Shown here piece by piece: positions 16,594 to 23,970 of a stretch of 64,000 bases of DNA (positions are counted from its first letter, which is position 1; each line of letters begins with the position of its first letter). A model generated the notes under the pieces. It was not told where the DNA came from, made no database searches, and saw only the letters and a list, made by a program, of their open reading frames with translations. The stretch is from Sphingosinicella sp. (GTDB lineage Bacteria > Pseudomonadota > Alphaproteobacteria > Sphingomonadales > Sphingomonadaceae). The stretch is from the NCBI GenBank assembly GCA_013816585.1, contig JACDEE010000011.1, forward strand, positions 1 through 64,000, in the 5' to 3' direction. A program made the position numbers and the translations under genes.

Positions 16594-16893
16594 TCAGCGG
16601 GACCAGATGAGGGCGTACTCGCCTGCGGTTTCGGTCTCGACCAGGGTGGCGTAGATCGGAGCCGGGAAGGACGGATCGTCCAGCTTGACCGAGAGGTAGT
16701 CCCGGTTCTCGCGGCTGGTCTTCTTCCACCCGGCACCGCATTCGACCGTGCCGACCGCGAGCCGGTAGTCGGGCGCCTTGTCGCTTTCCTTGTCGACCGG
16801 ACGAATGGTCGTTTTCGCCTTCAAGGTCATGGTCGTGATGGTCCCGGTGAAGTTGCCGTTGTCGGCCTTGGTGAAGGTGCCGATGGTCGCCAT
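16594..16893 (-). CDS. DUF736 family protein, second copy
   Basis: A 99-residue DUF736 protein beginning [19 protein letters not shown], with [37 protein letters not shown] and [13 protein letters not shown] blocks. It is only moderately similar to the copy at 11530-11862, so it is a paralogue and not a recent duplication. An upstream frame to 17061 exists but is Arg/Ser-rich shadow. A strong hairpin lies upstream (17004-17068). Confidence 0.9.
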   Translation of the reverse strand: MATIGTFTKADNGNFTGTITTMTLKAKTTIRPVDKESDKAPDYRLAVGTVECGAGWKKTSRENRDYLSVKLDDPSFPAPIYATLVETETAGEYALIWSR

Positions 16894-17003
16894 GTCGAAG
16901 TTCCTTTCGCTTTCGGGCCACGACCGCCGCGGCCTCGATGGCGATCGGTGAAGCGGGGACGATCGGACGCGCACCGCGTGCGGCCGCAGCGCAGTGGAGG
17001 ATG

Positions 17004-17068
17004 GCGGCGCGCGGCTTTTTTGCTTCGCGATGCAAAGCCGAAGGCGGCGGAAAAAAGCCACGCGCCGC
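17004..17068. repeat. Long inverted repeat upstream of DUF736
   Basis: Arms at 17004-17021 and 17051-17068 are 18 bases each and pair at 17 of 18 positions: GCGGCGCGCGGC followed by six T, against six A then GCCACGCGCCGC. The 29-base loop can form further pairs. It may be a bidirectional terminator or a leader hairpin for the DUF736 transcript. Confidence 0.5.
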
Positions 17069-17587
17069 TGTTGCGCCAGGACGATCGAGGCGAAGCCGGT
17101 CCCCGGTTAGATCAAGCCAATTGAGAGGCCGTGTGGTCGTGGTCGATGCGGATCATGACGCGACGGCATCATCGACAGCCCGCCTGCACCACGGGAAGAG
17201 CGGATCGTCGCGCCTATGACCGGCGGCATCGGCATTTGTATGGACGCAAGCGATCAAGGTGTCGCGCTCGCGCCGTCAATGGTGAGAGACTCGTTGGGTG
17301 GACTGCCAGCCGCAGGGGATCTGGCTGCGCCGCGTCTCGCCTGATGCTGTTTTTCGCGTCTCGCTGTGACCGCGCTGGTCGGGCCCCATGGCGCTGTGCT
17401 GATCGCTGGCTGCGCTGGCTCGTCTTCGACGCCCCGCCCCCCGGGGGGCGTGTCGGAACGATTGGATTGCGTCCGGTGACGACAGAGCGTTCGGGCGTTG
17501 GCATCGGACCCTCCTTCCTTCAAACTCAAATCGCGAGCCGGGCCACGGCCCGGCGAGCGCGCCCATTCCATTGATTTCTGGCTCGCC
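17069..17587. other. Region without a supported gene
   Basis: About 520 bases between the hairpin and the ParB terminator. Frames here are Arg/Ser/Pro-rich and look like chance ORFs in GC-rich DNA. The only structure I see is the hairpin GCCGGGCC-AC-GGCCCGGC at 17537-17554, in a context shared with 14962-14979. Confidence 0.4.
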
Positions 17588-17620
17588 AAAAGGACCGGGA
17601 CCGCTCACGCGGCCCCGGCC
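17588..17620 (-). terminator. Rho-independent terminator of the ParB gene
   Basis: Read on the minus strand, a GC-rich stem (17620-17609 pairing with 17604-17592, one bulge and a G-U pair, loop GTGA) is followed by TTTT (17591-17588). It lies just after the ParB stop codon. Confidence 0.6.
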
Positions 17621-17626
17621 TCTCCA

Positions 17627-19654
17627 TCATTCGGCAGCGACGGCGTAGGACGCTTCGTCCTCAACCTCCGCTCCGGCATCGGTCTCCACCGGCTCCGCCT
17701 CGGGCTGCGCGGTGCGCAGGACGGCCGGCAACCATCCCGTCCCGGCCAGAAGCTGCTCGGCGGCTTGCGCCATCTCCGACTTCTTCATGTCGACGATGCG
17801 GTCGGCGGCTTCCTCGGACACGCCCTCCGCCACGGCAGCGGCAATGTGCGCCTTGGTCACGCGGCCAAGGTAGCTATCCACGGTCGGCGTCCAGTCCTGT
17901 GCCATGTCGAGCGCCAGCGCGGTCGCCAGCTTGTCCGCCGTCTCCAGCGACCGGGGTTTGCGGTCCCACGACAGCCGCAACGCGTTCACGGTGCGGGACG
18001 CGCAATGCGCCAGCAACGCCAGCCGCTTCTCGTCGTCCAGGCGGGCTACGAAACCCCACAGGTCCGTCACGTCACGCGGCATCCGCTCGGCCCATGCCTC
18101 GTGCGCCTCGCTCGCGCGCGCCGCCAACGGGGTGTCCTCGATCCCGTCCGCATGACTGCCAAGCGGGGTCACGGTCGGGCGAACCTCAAGGCAACCGGCC
18201 TCGGCATAGCTGTAGAACAACTGCGCCGTGAGCGTGTGGGTTAGCGCCAACACCGCAAGGTCGGGCCGTTCGCCAAGCGCGACGCGCAAGGCGAGCGTCC
18301 GGTGCGCGGAAAGGTCGCGGACAAGGCTGTCGGAAATCGGCTTGCCCGGCTCCTCGTCCTCGGCTTCCTCCGTCACCTGCTCGGTCTCGGGCTGCTCGTA
18401 GCCGCCTTCGTCACCGGCTTCGTGAGTTTCGCCACCGTGGTCGCCCTCGGCCTGAACCTCGGGCTGGGGGTCCGCCAGCGCTACGTCCTCGGCCCGCACG
18501 AACCCGCGCTCGACGCGCGCCGTGCCGTCGTGATTGAGGATGACGAACACGCCGCCGTTAGCGATCACGTTAGGATCGTAAGCCGAACGCTTGGTGCCGA
18601 TGGTGTCGATCTCGTCGGAGATATCCTCCAACTTCTCGGCCAAGTCCTCGGGCATCTCGTCGTAGGACGAATAGCCCTCGGCCAACGCATCATGCTCGGC
18701 AGACAGCGCCTCCAAACGCGCCTCATCCTCGTCGGACAGGGCAACCGGCAGCGGATAGAAGCGCCGGAAGCCATGGGCGTGGGGATAGTCGATATGTGCC
18801 TCGGCCCATTTCCAGCCCTCGGCCTGCACCTCGCTTGCAATCTCGCGCAACTTCTCGGTGGCGAGCATGTCAAGCAAGCCCGCATCCTCGAAGAACCCGC
18901 CCCGGTCCTCGCTGAACAGATCGCGGATGATGTTGCCGCCCGCCTCGACATAGGCATCGGCCCCGACAAACGCCGCGCGCCGGTCATCGGCGGATACGTT
19001 GCTCGCGGTCATATCACGGCGGATAATCCACGGCTCGCGATTGTAATGCAGGTTCTCGAAAACCTGCTCCTGCCGGGCATGGTCCTCGCTGATCGCAAAG
19101 GCCATCAACTGATCGAGCGTCAGCCCGTTCTCGCGATAGACCTGCAACAGCTTGGGGCTGACTGCGCCAAGGCGAAGCCGCTGCTTCACGACGGTCGCAG
19201 ATACGCCGAACCGCGCGCCGATCTCGTGCGCACCATAGCCCTTGCTCTCTGCCAACTCGCGGAACCGCTCGAACTGATCGGCCGGGTGCATCGCCTCGCG
19301 GGTGACATTCTCGTCCAAGCTGATCTCCGCCGGGTCGTTCTCGGTGTCGAGATAGCAGCGGATCGGTTGGGTTTTCTTGATCTGCTTGCGCTTGGCGCGA
19401 AGCAACTGCGCCAACCTGCGGCCCTCACCGGCGGTAACGAAGTAGCAGCCGGTCGGGGTGCCGTCCTCCCTGATTTCCGGCTCGATCACAAGGTTCTGGA
19501 TCATCCCCTTGTGCTGGATGCTGCCCGCCAGCGCCTCGATGGTCGCCTCGCTGTGCGGCACCTTGCGCGCGTTGTTGGGGGACTTTTTCAGTTTGTTCAG
19601 CGGCACGAAAATCTCGACGCCACTGACGGCTTCGGTTTTAACGGTATCGGTCAT
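17627..19654 (-). CDS. ParB/Spo0J N-terminal domain protein
   Basis: A 675-residue protein. The ParB-N domain occupies about residues 15-130 (VPLNKLKKSPNNARKVPHSE, then VTAGEGRRLAQLLRAKRK and an NVTREAMHPADQFERFRELA block). An HTH follows (HEIGARFGVSATVVKQRLRLG). A long C-terminal region has an acidic Glu-rich linker at about 410-455. Large ParB-like proteins of this type are common on alphaproteobacterial plasmids and ICEs and are not proven partition proteins. No parA gene is adjacent. The ATG at 19654 follows AAGGAG. The frame extends upstream to 19966 through the leader repeat, which I exclude. Confidence 0.88.
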   Translation of the reverse strand: MTDTVKTEAVSGVEIFVPLNKLKKSPNNARKVPHSEATIEALAGSIQHKGMIQNLVIEPEIREDGTPTGCYFVTAGEGRRLAQLLRAKRKQIKKTQPIRCYLDTENDPAEISLDENVTREAMHPADQFERFRELAESKGYGAHEIGARFGVSATVVKQRLRLGAVSPKLLQVYRENGLTLDQLMAFAISEDHARQEQVFENLHYNREPWIIRRDMTASNVSADDRRAAFVGADAYVEAGGNIIRDLFSEDRGGFFEDAGLLDMLATEKLREIASEVQAEGWKWAEAHIDYPHAHGFRRFYPLPVALSDEDEARLEALSAEHDALAEGYSSYDEMPEDLAEKLEDISDEIDTIGTKRSAYDPNVIANGGVFVILNHDGTARVERGFVRAEDVALADPQPEVQAEGDHGGETHEAGDEGGYEQPETEQVTEEAEDEEPGKPISDSLVRDLSAHRTLALRVALGERPDLAVLALTHTLTAQLFYSYAEAGCLEVRPTVTPLGSHADGIEDTPLAARASEAHEAWAERMPRDVTDLWGFVARLDDEKRLALLAHCASRTVNALRLSWDRKPRSLETADKLATALALDMAQDWTPTVDSYLGRVTKAHIAAAVAEGVSEEAADRIVDMKKSEMAQAAEQLLAGTGWLPAVLRTAQPEAEPVETDAGAEVEDEASYAVAAE

Positions 19655-19661
19655 CTTACTG

Positions 19662-19866
19662 CTCCTTGGGCTTGGGTTTCGCGCAGCGAAGCGCCGCGCT
19701 GAAACCCTGCCCGTCGGCGAGACCGGGGGTGCAACCGGAGTGGGCGGCTTCGCGGGGAACCGGCTGCACTGAGCGAAGCGAGGGAAGCTGGGCGGAAGCC
19801 GCTCCGAAGGGCGCTGGGGGCAGAGCCCCAAGCAACCGCGCCGCGTCAGCGGGGCCAACCAACGAC
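19662..19866 (-). repeat. Structured leader repeat, copy B (5' of ParB)
   Basis: Second copy of the leader described at 15949-16154, with scattered substitutions and small indels. The hairpin near the start codon is kept: GGGTTTC pairs with GAAACCC, and the inner arm keeps its GC pairs although loop bases differ (CTTCG here, CTCCG in copy A). It ends about 7 bases before the ParB ATG. Confidence 0.75.
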
Positions 19867-20221
19867 GCACCCTTGCGGCGAACGGCCGGCGCGGCGGCGT
19901 GCGCGCGGGCCTGGGGGCCAGCCGCCGTCGCGCCCTCCGGGCAGAGCAAGAGTGCCACGCGGGCACAATGAGGCGCGCACCCTGCCGGCTTCGTCAGAAG
20001 CCGCAGAGTGCGCTCGATTGGTCCCCGCGCGCTGCCCGGCGCATCAGCGCCGCTCCGCCATGCTGATCGTCATCCGGCAGGGCCGAGACCCGGCCCGGGG
20101 CTCGGTTGGAGCGCAGCGGAGATAGAGCGGCGGTCCCGCAGGGAGGCGCATATCTGTCAATTCCATAGATGGTTTTTTGGTTAGTGCATGGCCATCTGGG
20201 GCCATTATTTCGCGCATATAT
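19867..20221. other. Region without a supported gene, boundary of cargo
   Basis: These 355 bases hold no convincing gene. The right half is noticeably richer in A+T than the flanking genes (for example ATTATTTCGCGCATATATC), as expected for promoter DNA in front of the cargo operon. It marks the change from minus-strand ICE genes to plus-strand cargo. Confidence 0.4.
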
Positions 20222-20269
20222 CGGATAATTATCCGCATCCTTGACGAAGATTGCGTGCGCCGCTATCTC
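20222..20269 (+). promoter_or_regulatory. Promoter with upstream 14-bp palindrome for the cargo operon
   Basis: A perfect palindrome CGGATAATTATCCG (20222-20235) abuts a candidate -35 TTGACG (20241-20246). A spacing of 17 bases leads to a candidate -10 TATCTC (20264-20269). Transcription would begin near 20276, with AAAGGAG just before the ATG at 20293. The palindrome is a likely operator, and its protein is unknown. Confidence 0.5.
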
Positions 20270-20292
20270 ACCAGTTCGAAAGGAGACGCGAT

Positions 20293-20547
20293 ATGGCGGC
20301 GGCAAAGGCAACGGAAACGGACGGAGGCGGCGATCGTCGTGCGAAGTTTGTGAGACTTGCGGAGAAGCGGGTTGGCAATGCGCTACGCGCTGTGAGGTTG
20401 ATCGGGAATCTGTCGAACCGCGCCGCCTATGAATTCGACGACGCGGACATCAAGAAGATCGCTTCCGCGCTGACGAAGGAAATCGATTCGATGCAGCGCC
20501 GCTTCAGCGACACGCCGGTTAAGAACAAGATCGAGTTCAAGCTCTGA
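20293..20547 (+). CDS. Small conserved protein, first gene of the GHKL-Dcm operon
   Basis: An 84-residue protein starting at the ATG preceded by AAAGGAGA. The centre reads FVRLAEKRVGNALRAVRLIG, then NLSNRAAYEFDDADIKKIAS and a helical end. I recall similar small proteins with a LAEKR-NxALxxIRLIGNLSNR pattern ahead of defence-type operons but know no name or function. It is predicted to be mainly helical and basic in the middle, so nucleic-acid binding or autoregulation is possible. The next gene starts one base after its stop. Confidence 0.7.
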   Translation: MAAAKATETDGGGDRRAKFVRLAEKRVGNALRAVRLIGNLSNRAAYEFDDADIKKIASALTKEIDSMQRRFSDTPVKNKIEFKL

Positions 20548-20548
20548 T

Positions 20549-22363
20549 ATGTGGAACTTCAACCCCCTCGGCATGTGGAGCGTCGCTTCCAATCCGAAGC
20601 ATGACGAATTCTTCGTCGACGAGAATCGCGATGTCGCTCAATCGTTGGTCCGCGAGGTCAGCCAGAACAGCGGCGATGCTGCACGCGAAGGGGTTTCCGC
20701 CGTCAAGTTGAAGTTCCGGTTCGGCGAGATCGGCCGCGACGAGTTCCTCAACCGCTACCTCAAGGGGCTTCGCGCGCATTTAGAGGCCTGCGATCCGGGC
20801 GCGGCTGCGATCCTCGACGGCACCGATCCTGTGCCATACCTCGCGATCGAAGACTTCGGCACGAGCGGTCTGCTCGGTCCCTACGATTCCGACGACGATG
20901 ACGAGAGCGGATTCATCCGTTTTTGGAAGCGGTACGGGGACTCCGGCAAGGGGGGTGTGTCCGGTGGCCGCCACGGAGTTGGCAAGAGCACGATCGCTGC
21001 CGCGTCGCAGCTGCGCTTCGTGTACGGGGTGACCGTTCGCGCCGACGACGACGAGAAACTGCTGTACGGTCAGGCCACACTAAAATTTCATAGGCTGCCA
21101 GGCGAAAAGGGGCATTTCGATGCCTACGGGTTGTTCTCGCCCGCAGGCATTGACGAATGGCCGCGGCCGTTCAAAGGGGCCGAGGCCGATGCCTTCATCA
21201 CCGACTTCGGCCTGGATCGCGGCGCTGAGCCCGGATTGTCGGTCGTCGTGCCGTACCCCTCGAAGGCTTTGACGGTTGAGAAGCTCACCGCGGCGGCAGT
21301 CGAGCATTGCTTTCATCAAATTCTCTCGGGGCGGCTGATTGTCGAGATCGACGATCAGGTGCTCAACCGCGAGACGATCGCTGCCGCTGCGGCATCGGCG
21401 CTTCCGCGGCTGAACGCCGCTGTCGAGCTCAGCCGAGTCGTCACTTCGGACGCGCCACCGGCGCTGTTTAAGCTCAAGAGCGCCGCCGTTAAAGGAACGC
21501 TCGCTGCAGACGACTTCGACGAAGAGTCACTTGCCGCCATACGAAAGGCTTGGAGCGACAACGATATCGTGGCGGTCGAGTTGCCGGTCCCTGTACGGCC
21601 GGTCGGCGGGGCTGACGAAGTAGGAACGGTGAAACTCTATATGCGCCGCGCGGCGGCCGCCGAGGACGCGCACGAAACCTACGTGCGCGGTCGGGTGAGC
21701 GTGCCGGAGTCTCCGAAGATCATCGGCAAAACGGCTGTGGCGCTGCTTGTTGCCGACGAGGGTGCCGCATCGCGCATTCTCGGCGACTCGGAGGGACCCG
21801 CTCATTCGCGTTGGATCGCCGACCGGGTGAAGGGCTCCTACAAAAGCGCGGGCGACACTCTGCGCACGATCCGCTTGGCCCTGCGCGATCTGCACCAGAT
21901 CGCGGCACACACCGACTCGCCGGCAGCGATCAAGGACGCGCTGAAGGACTTCTTCTGGACGAAGAAGCCGCCCGAAAAGAAACAGAAAGACGACCAGGAG
22001 AAGGAGAAGAAGAAGGTCGAAATTGAGGGCACCCAGAAGGACGCTTTCGAGGTCAGCCGGATCGCTGGCGGCTTCACGGTGAAGCGCGCGGCGGTGGGAG
22101 GCTCGTTGGCCGCCGCAACGATCAATGTCGCGTACGACCGACGGCGTGGGAAGCCCAAATGGAGGGCCGAGGATTTCGACCTGACGGGCGGCCACATCGC
22201 CGTCGAGGCGCACGGAGACGGCGAGTTCGCCTGTGCCCCGGGGGCCGTGACCATCGCCAAGGCGAAGCCCGGATTCCAGCTGAAGCTGACGGGATTCCTG
22301 CCCTCGCGCGATCTCTACGTCGAGCTTGACATCGATCAGCCGGAGGCCGCCGATGTCGCGTAA
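20549..22363 (+). CDS. GHKL (MORC/MutL-like) ATPase
   Basis: A 604-residue protein with an N-terminal GHKL ATPase fold. The N-box is LVREVSQNSGDAAREG, with candidate Glu36 and Asn40. The G1-like box is LAIEDFGTSGL (98-108) and the G2-like box is SGGRHGVGKST (138-148), which mimics a Walker A motif. A long middle domain follows, then a Lys/Glu-rich linker near 480-500 and a C-terminal beta-rich part. Related MORC/paraMORC ATPases occur in prokaryotic restriction-modification neighbourhoods. The gene is sandwiched between the small protein and two unknown genes leading to a DNA methyltransferase, so a defence role is inferred. Confidence 0.8.
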   Translation: MWNFNPLGMWSVASNPKHDEFFVDENRDVAQSLVREVSQNSGDAAREGVSAVKLKFRFGEIGRDEFLNRYLKGLRAHLEACDPGAAAILDGTDPVPYLAIEDFGTSGLLGPYDSDDDDESGFIRFWKRYGDSGKGGVSGGRHGVGKSTIAAASQLRFVYGVTVRADDDEKLLYGQATLKFHRLPGEKGHFDAYGLFSPAGIDEWPRPFKGAEADAFITDFGLDRGAEPGLSVVVPYPSKALTVEKLTAAAVEHCFHQILSGRLIVEIDDQVLNRETIAAAAASALPRLNAAVELSRVVTSDAPPALFKLKSAAVKGTLAADDFDEESLAAIRKAWSDNDIVAVELPVPVRPVGGADEVGTVKLYMRRAAAAEDAHETYVRGRVSVPESPKIIGKTAVALLVADEGAASRILGDSEGPAHSRWIADRVKGSYKSAGDTLRTIRLALRDLHQIAAHTDSPAAIKDALKDFFWTKKPPEKKQKDDQEKEKKKVEIEGTQKDAFEVSRIAGGFTVKRAAVGGSLAAATINVAYDRRRGKPKWRAEDFDLTGGHIAVEAHGDGEFACAPGAVTIAKAKPGFQLKLTGFLPSRDLYVELDIDQPEAADVA

Positions 22364-23171
22364 GGTCCAGCGGCGGTTCAATTTCACCAACCGCGTGCGC
22401 ATTCCTCAGAGCGCGGTCGCCTTTGCTGTCGAGGAGGATGGGTCCGGCGCGGTCGTCGCGCGCCTGCTGCGTCTCGAACTGCCCGAAGACCACCCGCACG
22501 ACGAAGCCGCTTGGTTGGCGGCTGACGTCGTGATGGAAGCATGGCGGATGTCGACCGCTTCGTATTTCCGGAAACCCGTCGGCTCGGTGAAGGACCTGAA
22601 GGCCAAGGCGACCCCGCTTGTTGAAGAGGCGTTGGAAGGATTCGACGGCGCTGCCGGCATCACCTTCCGACTCAAGCTGGTCGACAAGGCCGATCGCCGG
22701 CTGCTCGCCGAGGCCGACAAGGTCGGTTCCGACGGCGACGTGCCGCCCGCCGACCGCAGCGAGTTGATCGTGGTGCGTCCGGAGGATCTCGGGGATTTGC
22801 CGTGGATGATCGACTGGTCCGAGGAGGACGGCAGCGGCCCTGTGGTTCTGGTCAACCGCGACATGGTCGATCACGCGAACTACCTGACGCACGATGCCGC
22901 TCTCGCGGGTGCGATCGTGCCGCAGGTGTTCCGGGAGGTGCTTTTCAGGCTGTGCCTTCGCGACGACCTCCAGCACTCGCCCTGGGGCAAGAAGTGGATC
23001 GAACATGTTTCGCGGTTCCACGGCGAGCCCATCCCGCAGCTCGGGGGCGACATCGGCCAGCTGAACCTAGCCGACACATGGGTTAGGGATGCGGCTGTCT
23101 CGTTCGCGGCGCAGCACAAGCTTAAGGACAAGACGAACGATCGGCTGATGGCCGCGGCGGAGGCAGGATGA
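22353..23171 (+). CDS. Unknown protein of the GHKL-Dcm operon
   Basis: A 272-residue protein (MSRKVQRRFNFTNRVRIPQS). The ATG at 22353 overlaps the ATPase stop by 11 bases and has GGAGG 7 bases upstream, so the two are translationally coupled. The first half looks beta-rich, the second half helical (HDAALAGAIVPQVFREVLFR). I find no nuclease, helicase or HTH motif by eye and do not recognise the family. Coupling suggests it works in a complex with the ATPase. Confidence 0.75.
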   Translation: MSRKVQRRFNFTNRVRIPQSAVAFAVEEDGSGAVVARLLRLELPEDHPHDEAAWLAADVVMEAWRMSTASYFRKPVGSVKDLKAKATPLVEEALEGFDGAAGITFRLKLVDKADRRLLAEADKVGSDGDVPPADRSELIVVRPEDLGDLPWMIDWSEEDGSGPVVLVNRDMVDHANYLTHDAALAGAIVPQVFREVLFRLCLRDDLQHSPWGKKWIEHVSRFHGEPIPQLGGDIGQLNLADTWVRDAAVSFAAQHKLKDKTNDRLMAAAEAG

Positions 23172-23902
23172 GCTCATTTTCCATTCGAGCGTTCACCCCG
23201 GAGGGGATGAAGCGGTTTTCGGCCTATCTCGACGAGCAAACTGACGGAGCGCGAAGGACCGCGAAGGCTCCGCCTGCGGAGCTTCTCCATGACGACAAGT
23301 TCGCCAAGCCGACGGAGTTCGGCAAGCTCTCGAAGAACGTGTTCGAGCAGAAGTTCGACTTGGCGATGTACTTGGCCGCCAATGCCGGCGAGGAGAATCT
23401 CCGCAAAATGCTCGGCAGTCCCGAGATCTGGCCCTGGCTGTCGCTGTACTTCTGGCGATCCACCTTTCCGTTCGACAAGGGGCACTACACGATCGGTGCT
23501 CGGTCGAGGCATATCGTCGAGAAGATCGCGGGACGAAATCAGGATCACAGCCACCGCCATCTCGTGCGCGGAGGCATTGTTGCCGTGACGCGGTTCGGTC
23601 CGCACGCGCGCGTTCTGCTCGGCAAAGCGAGCGAACAAACGAAGATGGAGGAGCAGGTCATGAGCCGGACGGCCGACCTCGGCCTGGCTGGTTCGCCGGA
23701 GTTCGCGCGGTTCCTGCATCGCCAATATTGGGATTCCAAGAAGGGTGAGGTCCGAAAGGGCGCTAAAGGGACCGGCAAGGGCAGCATCATGCGCGTGATC
23801 GAGATCATGCAGCATCTCGATGTTACCTTCGACGTGCAGTCGCTTGTCGCCGAGCAAATCGAGCTGCTGCTGCCGCAGCCCGAGTTCAAAACCGCCGCGT
23901 AG
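23168..23902 (+). CDS. Unknown protein, possibly DUF6339-like, of the GHKL-Dcm operon
   Basis: A 244-residue protein overlapping the previous stop by four bases (ATGA). The middle (WPWLSLYFWRSTFP, then GARSRHIVEKIAGRNQDHSH and RHLVRGGIVAVTRFG) resembles the pattern I recall for DUF6339 proteins, which also occur beside DNA methyltransferases. The resemblance is from memory and tentative. The His-rich NQDHSHRH is striking but is not an HNH or PD-(D/E)XK motif. It ends 3 bases before a hairpin that overlaps the promoter of the methyltransferase. Confidence 0.7.
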   Translation: MSSFSIRAFTPEGMKRFSAYLDEQTDGARRTAKAPPAELLHDDKFAKPTEFGKLSKNVFEQKFDLAMYLAANAGEENLRKMLGSPEIWPWLSLYFWRSTFPFDKGHYTIGARSRHIVEKIAGRNQDHSHRHLVRGGIVAVTRFGPHARVLLGKASEQTKMEEQVMSRTADLGLAGSPEFARFLHRQYWDSKKGEVRKGAKGTGKGSIMRVIEIMQHLDVTFDVQSLVAEQIELLLPQPEFKTAA

Positions 23903-23905
23903 CCA

Positions 23906-23947
23906 CCGGCGTCAAAAAGTTGACGCCGGAACTTCAACGGCTATAGC
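23906..23947 (+). promoter_or_regulatory. Palindrome overlapping a candidate promoter of the methyltransferase gene
   Basis: A perfect 10-bp inverted repeat CCGGCGTCAA (23906-23915), loop AAAG, TTGACGCCGG (23920-23929). Its right arm supplies a candidate -35 TTGACG (23920-23925), and 16 bases later comes TATAGC (23942-23947) as -10. Methyltransferase genes are often autoregulated, and a site within the promoter fits. It could also act as a hairpin in mRNA read through from upstream. Confidence 0.45.
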
Positions 23948-23970
23948 TCGCCTCTTCGAAGGGCGGGCGA

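Noticed and set aside
17200-17610. Frames between 17.2 and 17.6 kb as genes
   Set aside because: Composition is Arg/Ser/Pro-rich in every frame, with no ribosome site or motif; the only order seen is the hairpins.
18302-19702. 466-codon plus-strand frame opposite the ParB gene
   Set aside because: Mirror of the ParB coding frame with no start signal or recognisable domain.
19655-19966. N-terminal extension of the ParB protein through the leader
   Set aside because: The DNA there is the shared structured leader, and ATG 19654 has a ribosome site and starts the conserved protein.
20686-21000. GRHGVGKS in the 604-aa protein read as a Walker A P-loop
   Set aside because: It follows an N-box and a DxGT box in GHKL order, so it is the glycine-rich G2 lid, and no Walker B partner is seen.
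23560-23600. NQDHSHRH in the 244-aa protein as an HNH nuclease motif
   Set aside because: Spacing of His and Asn and the lack of a following beta-beta-alpha pattern do not fit HNH.
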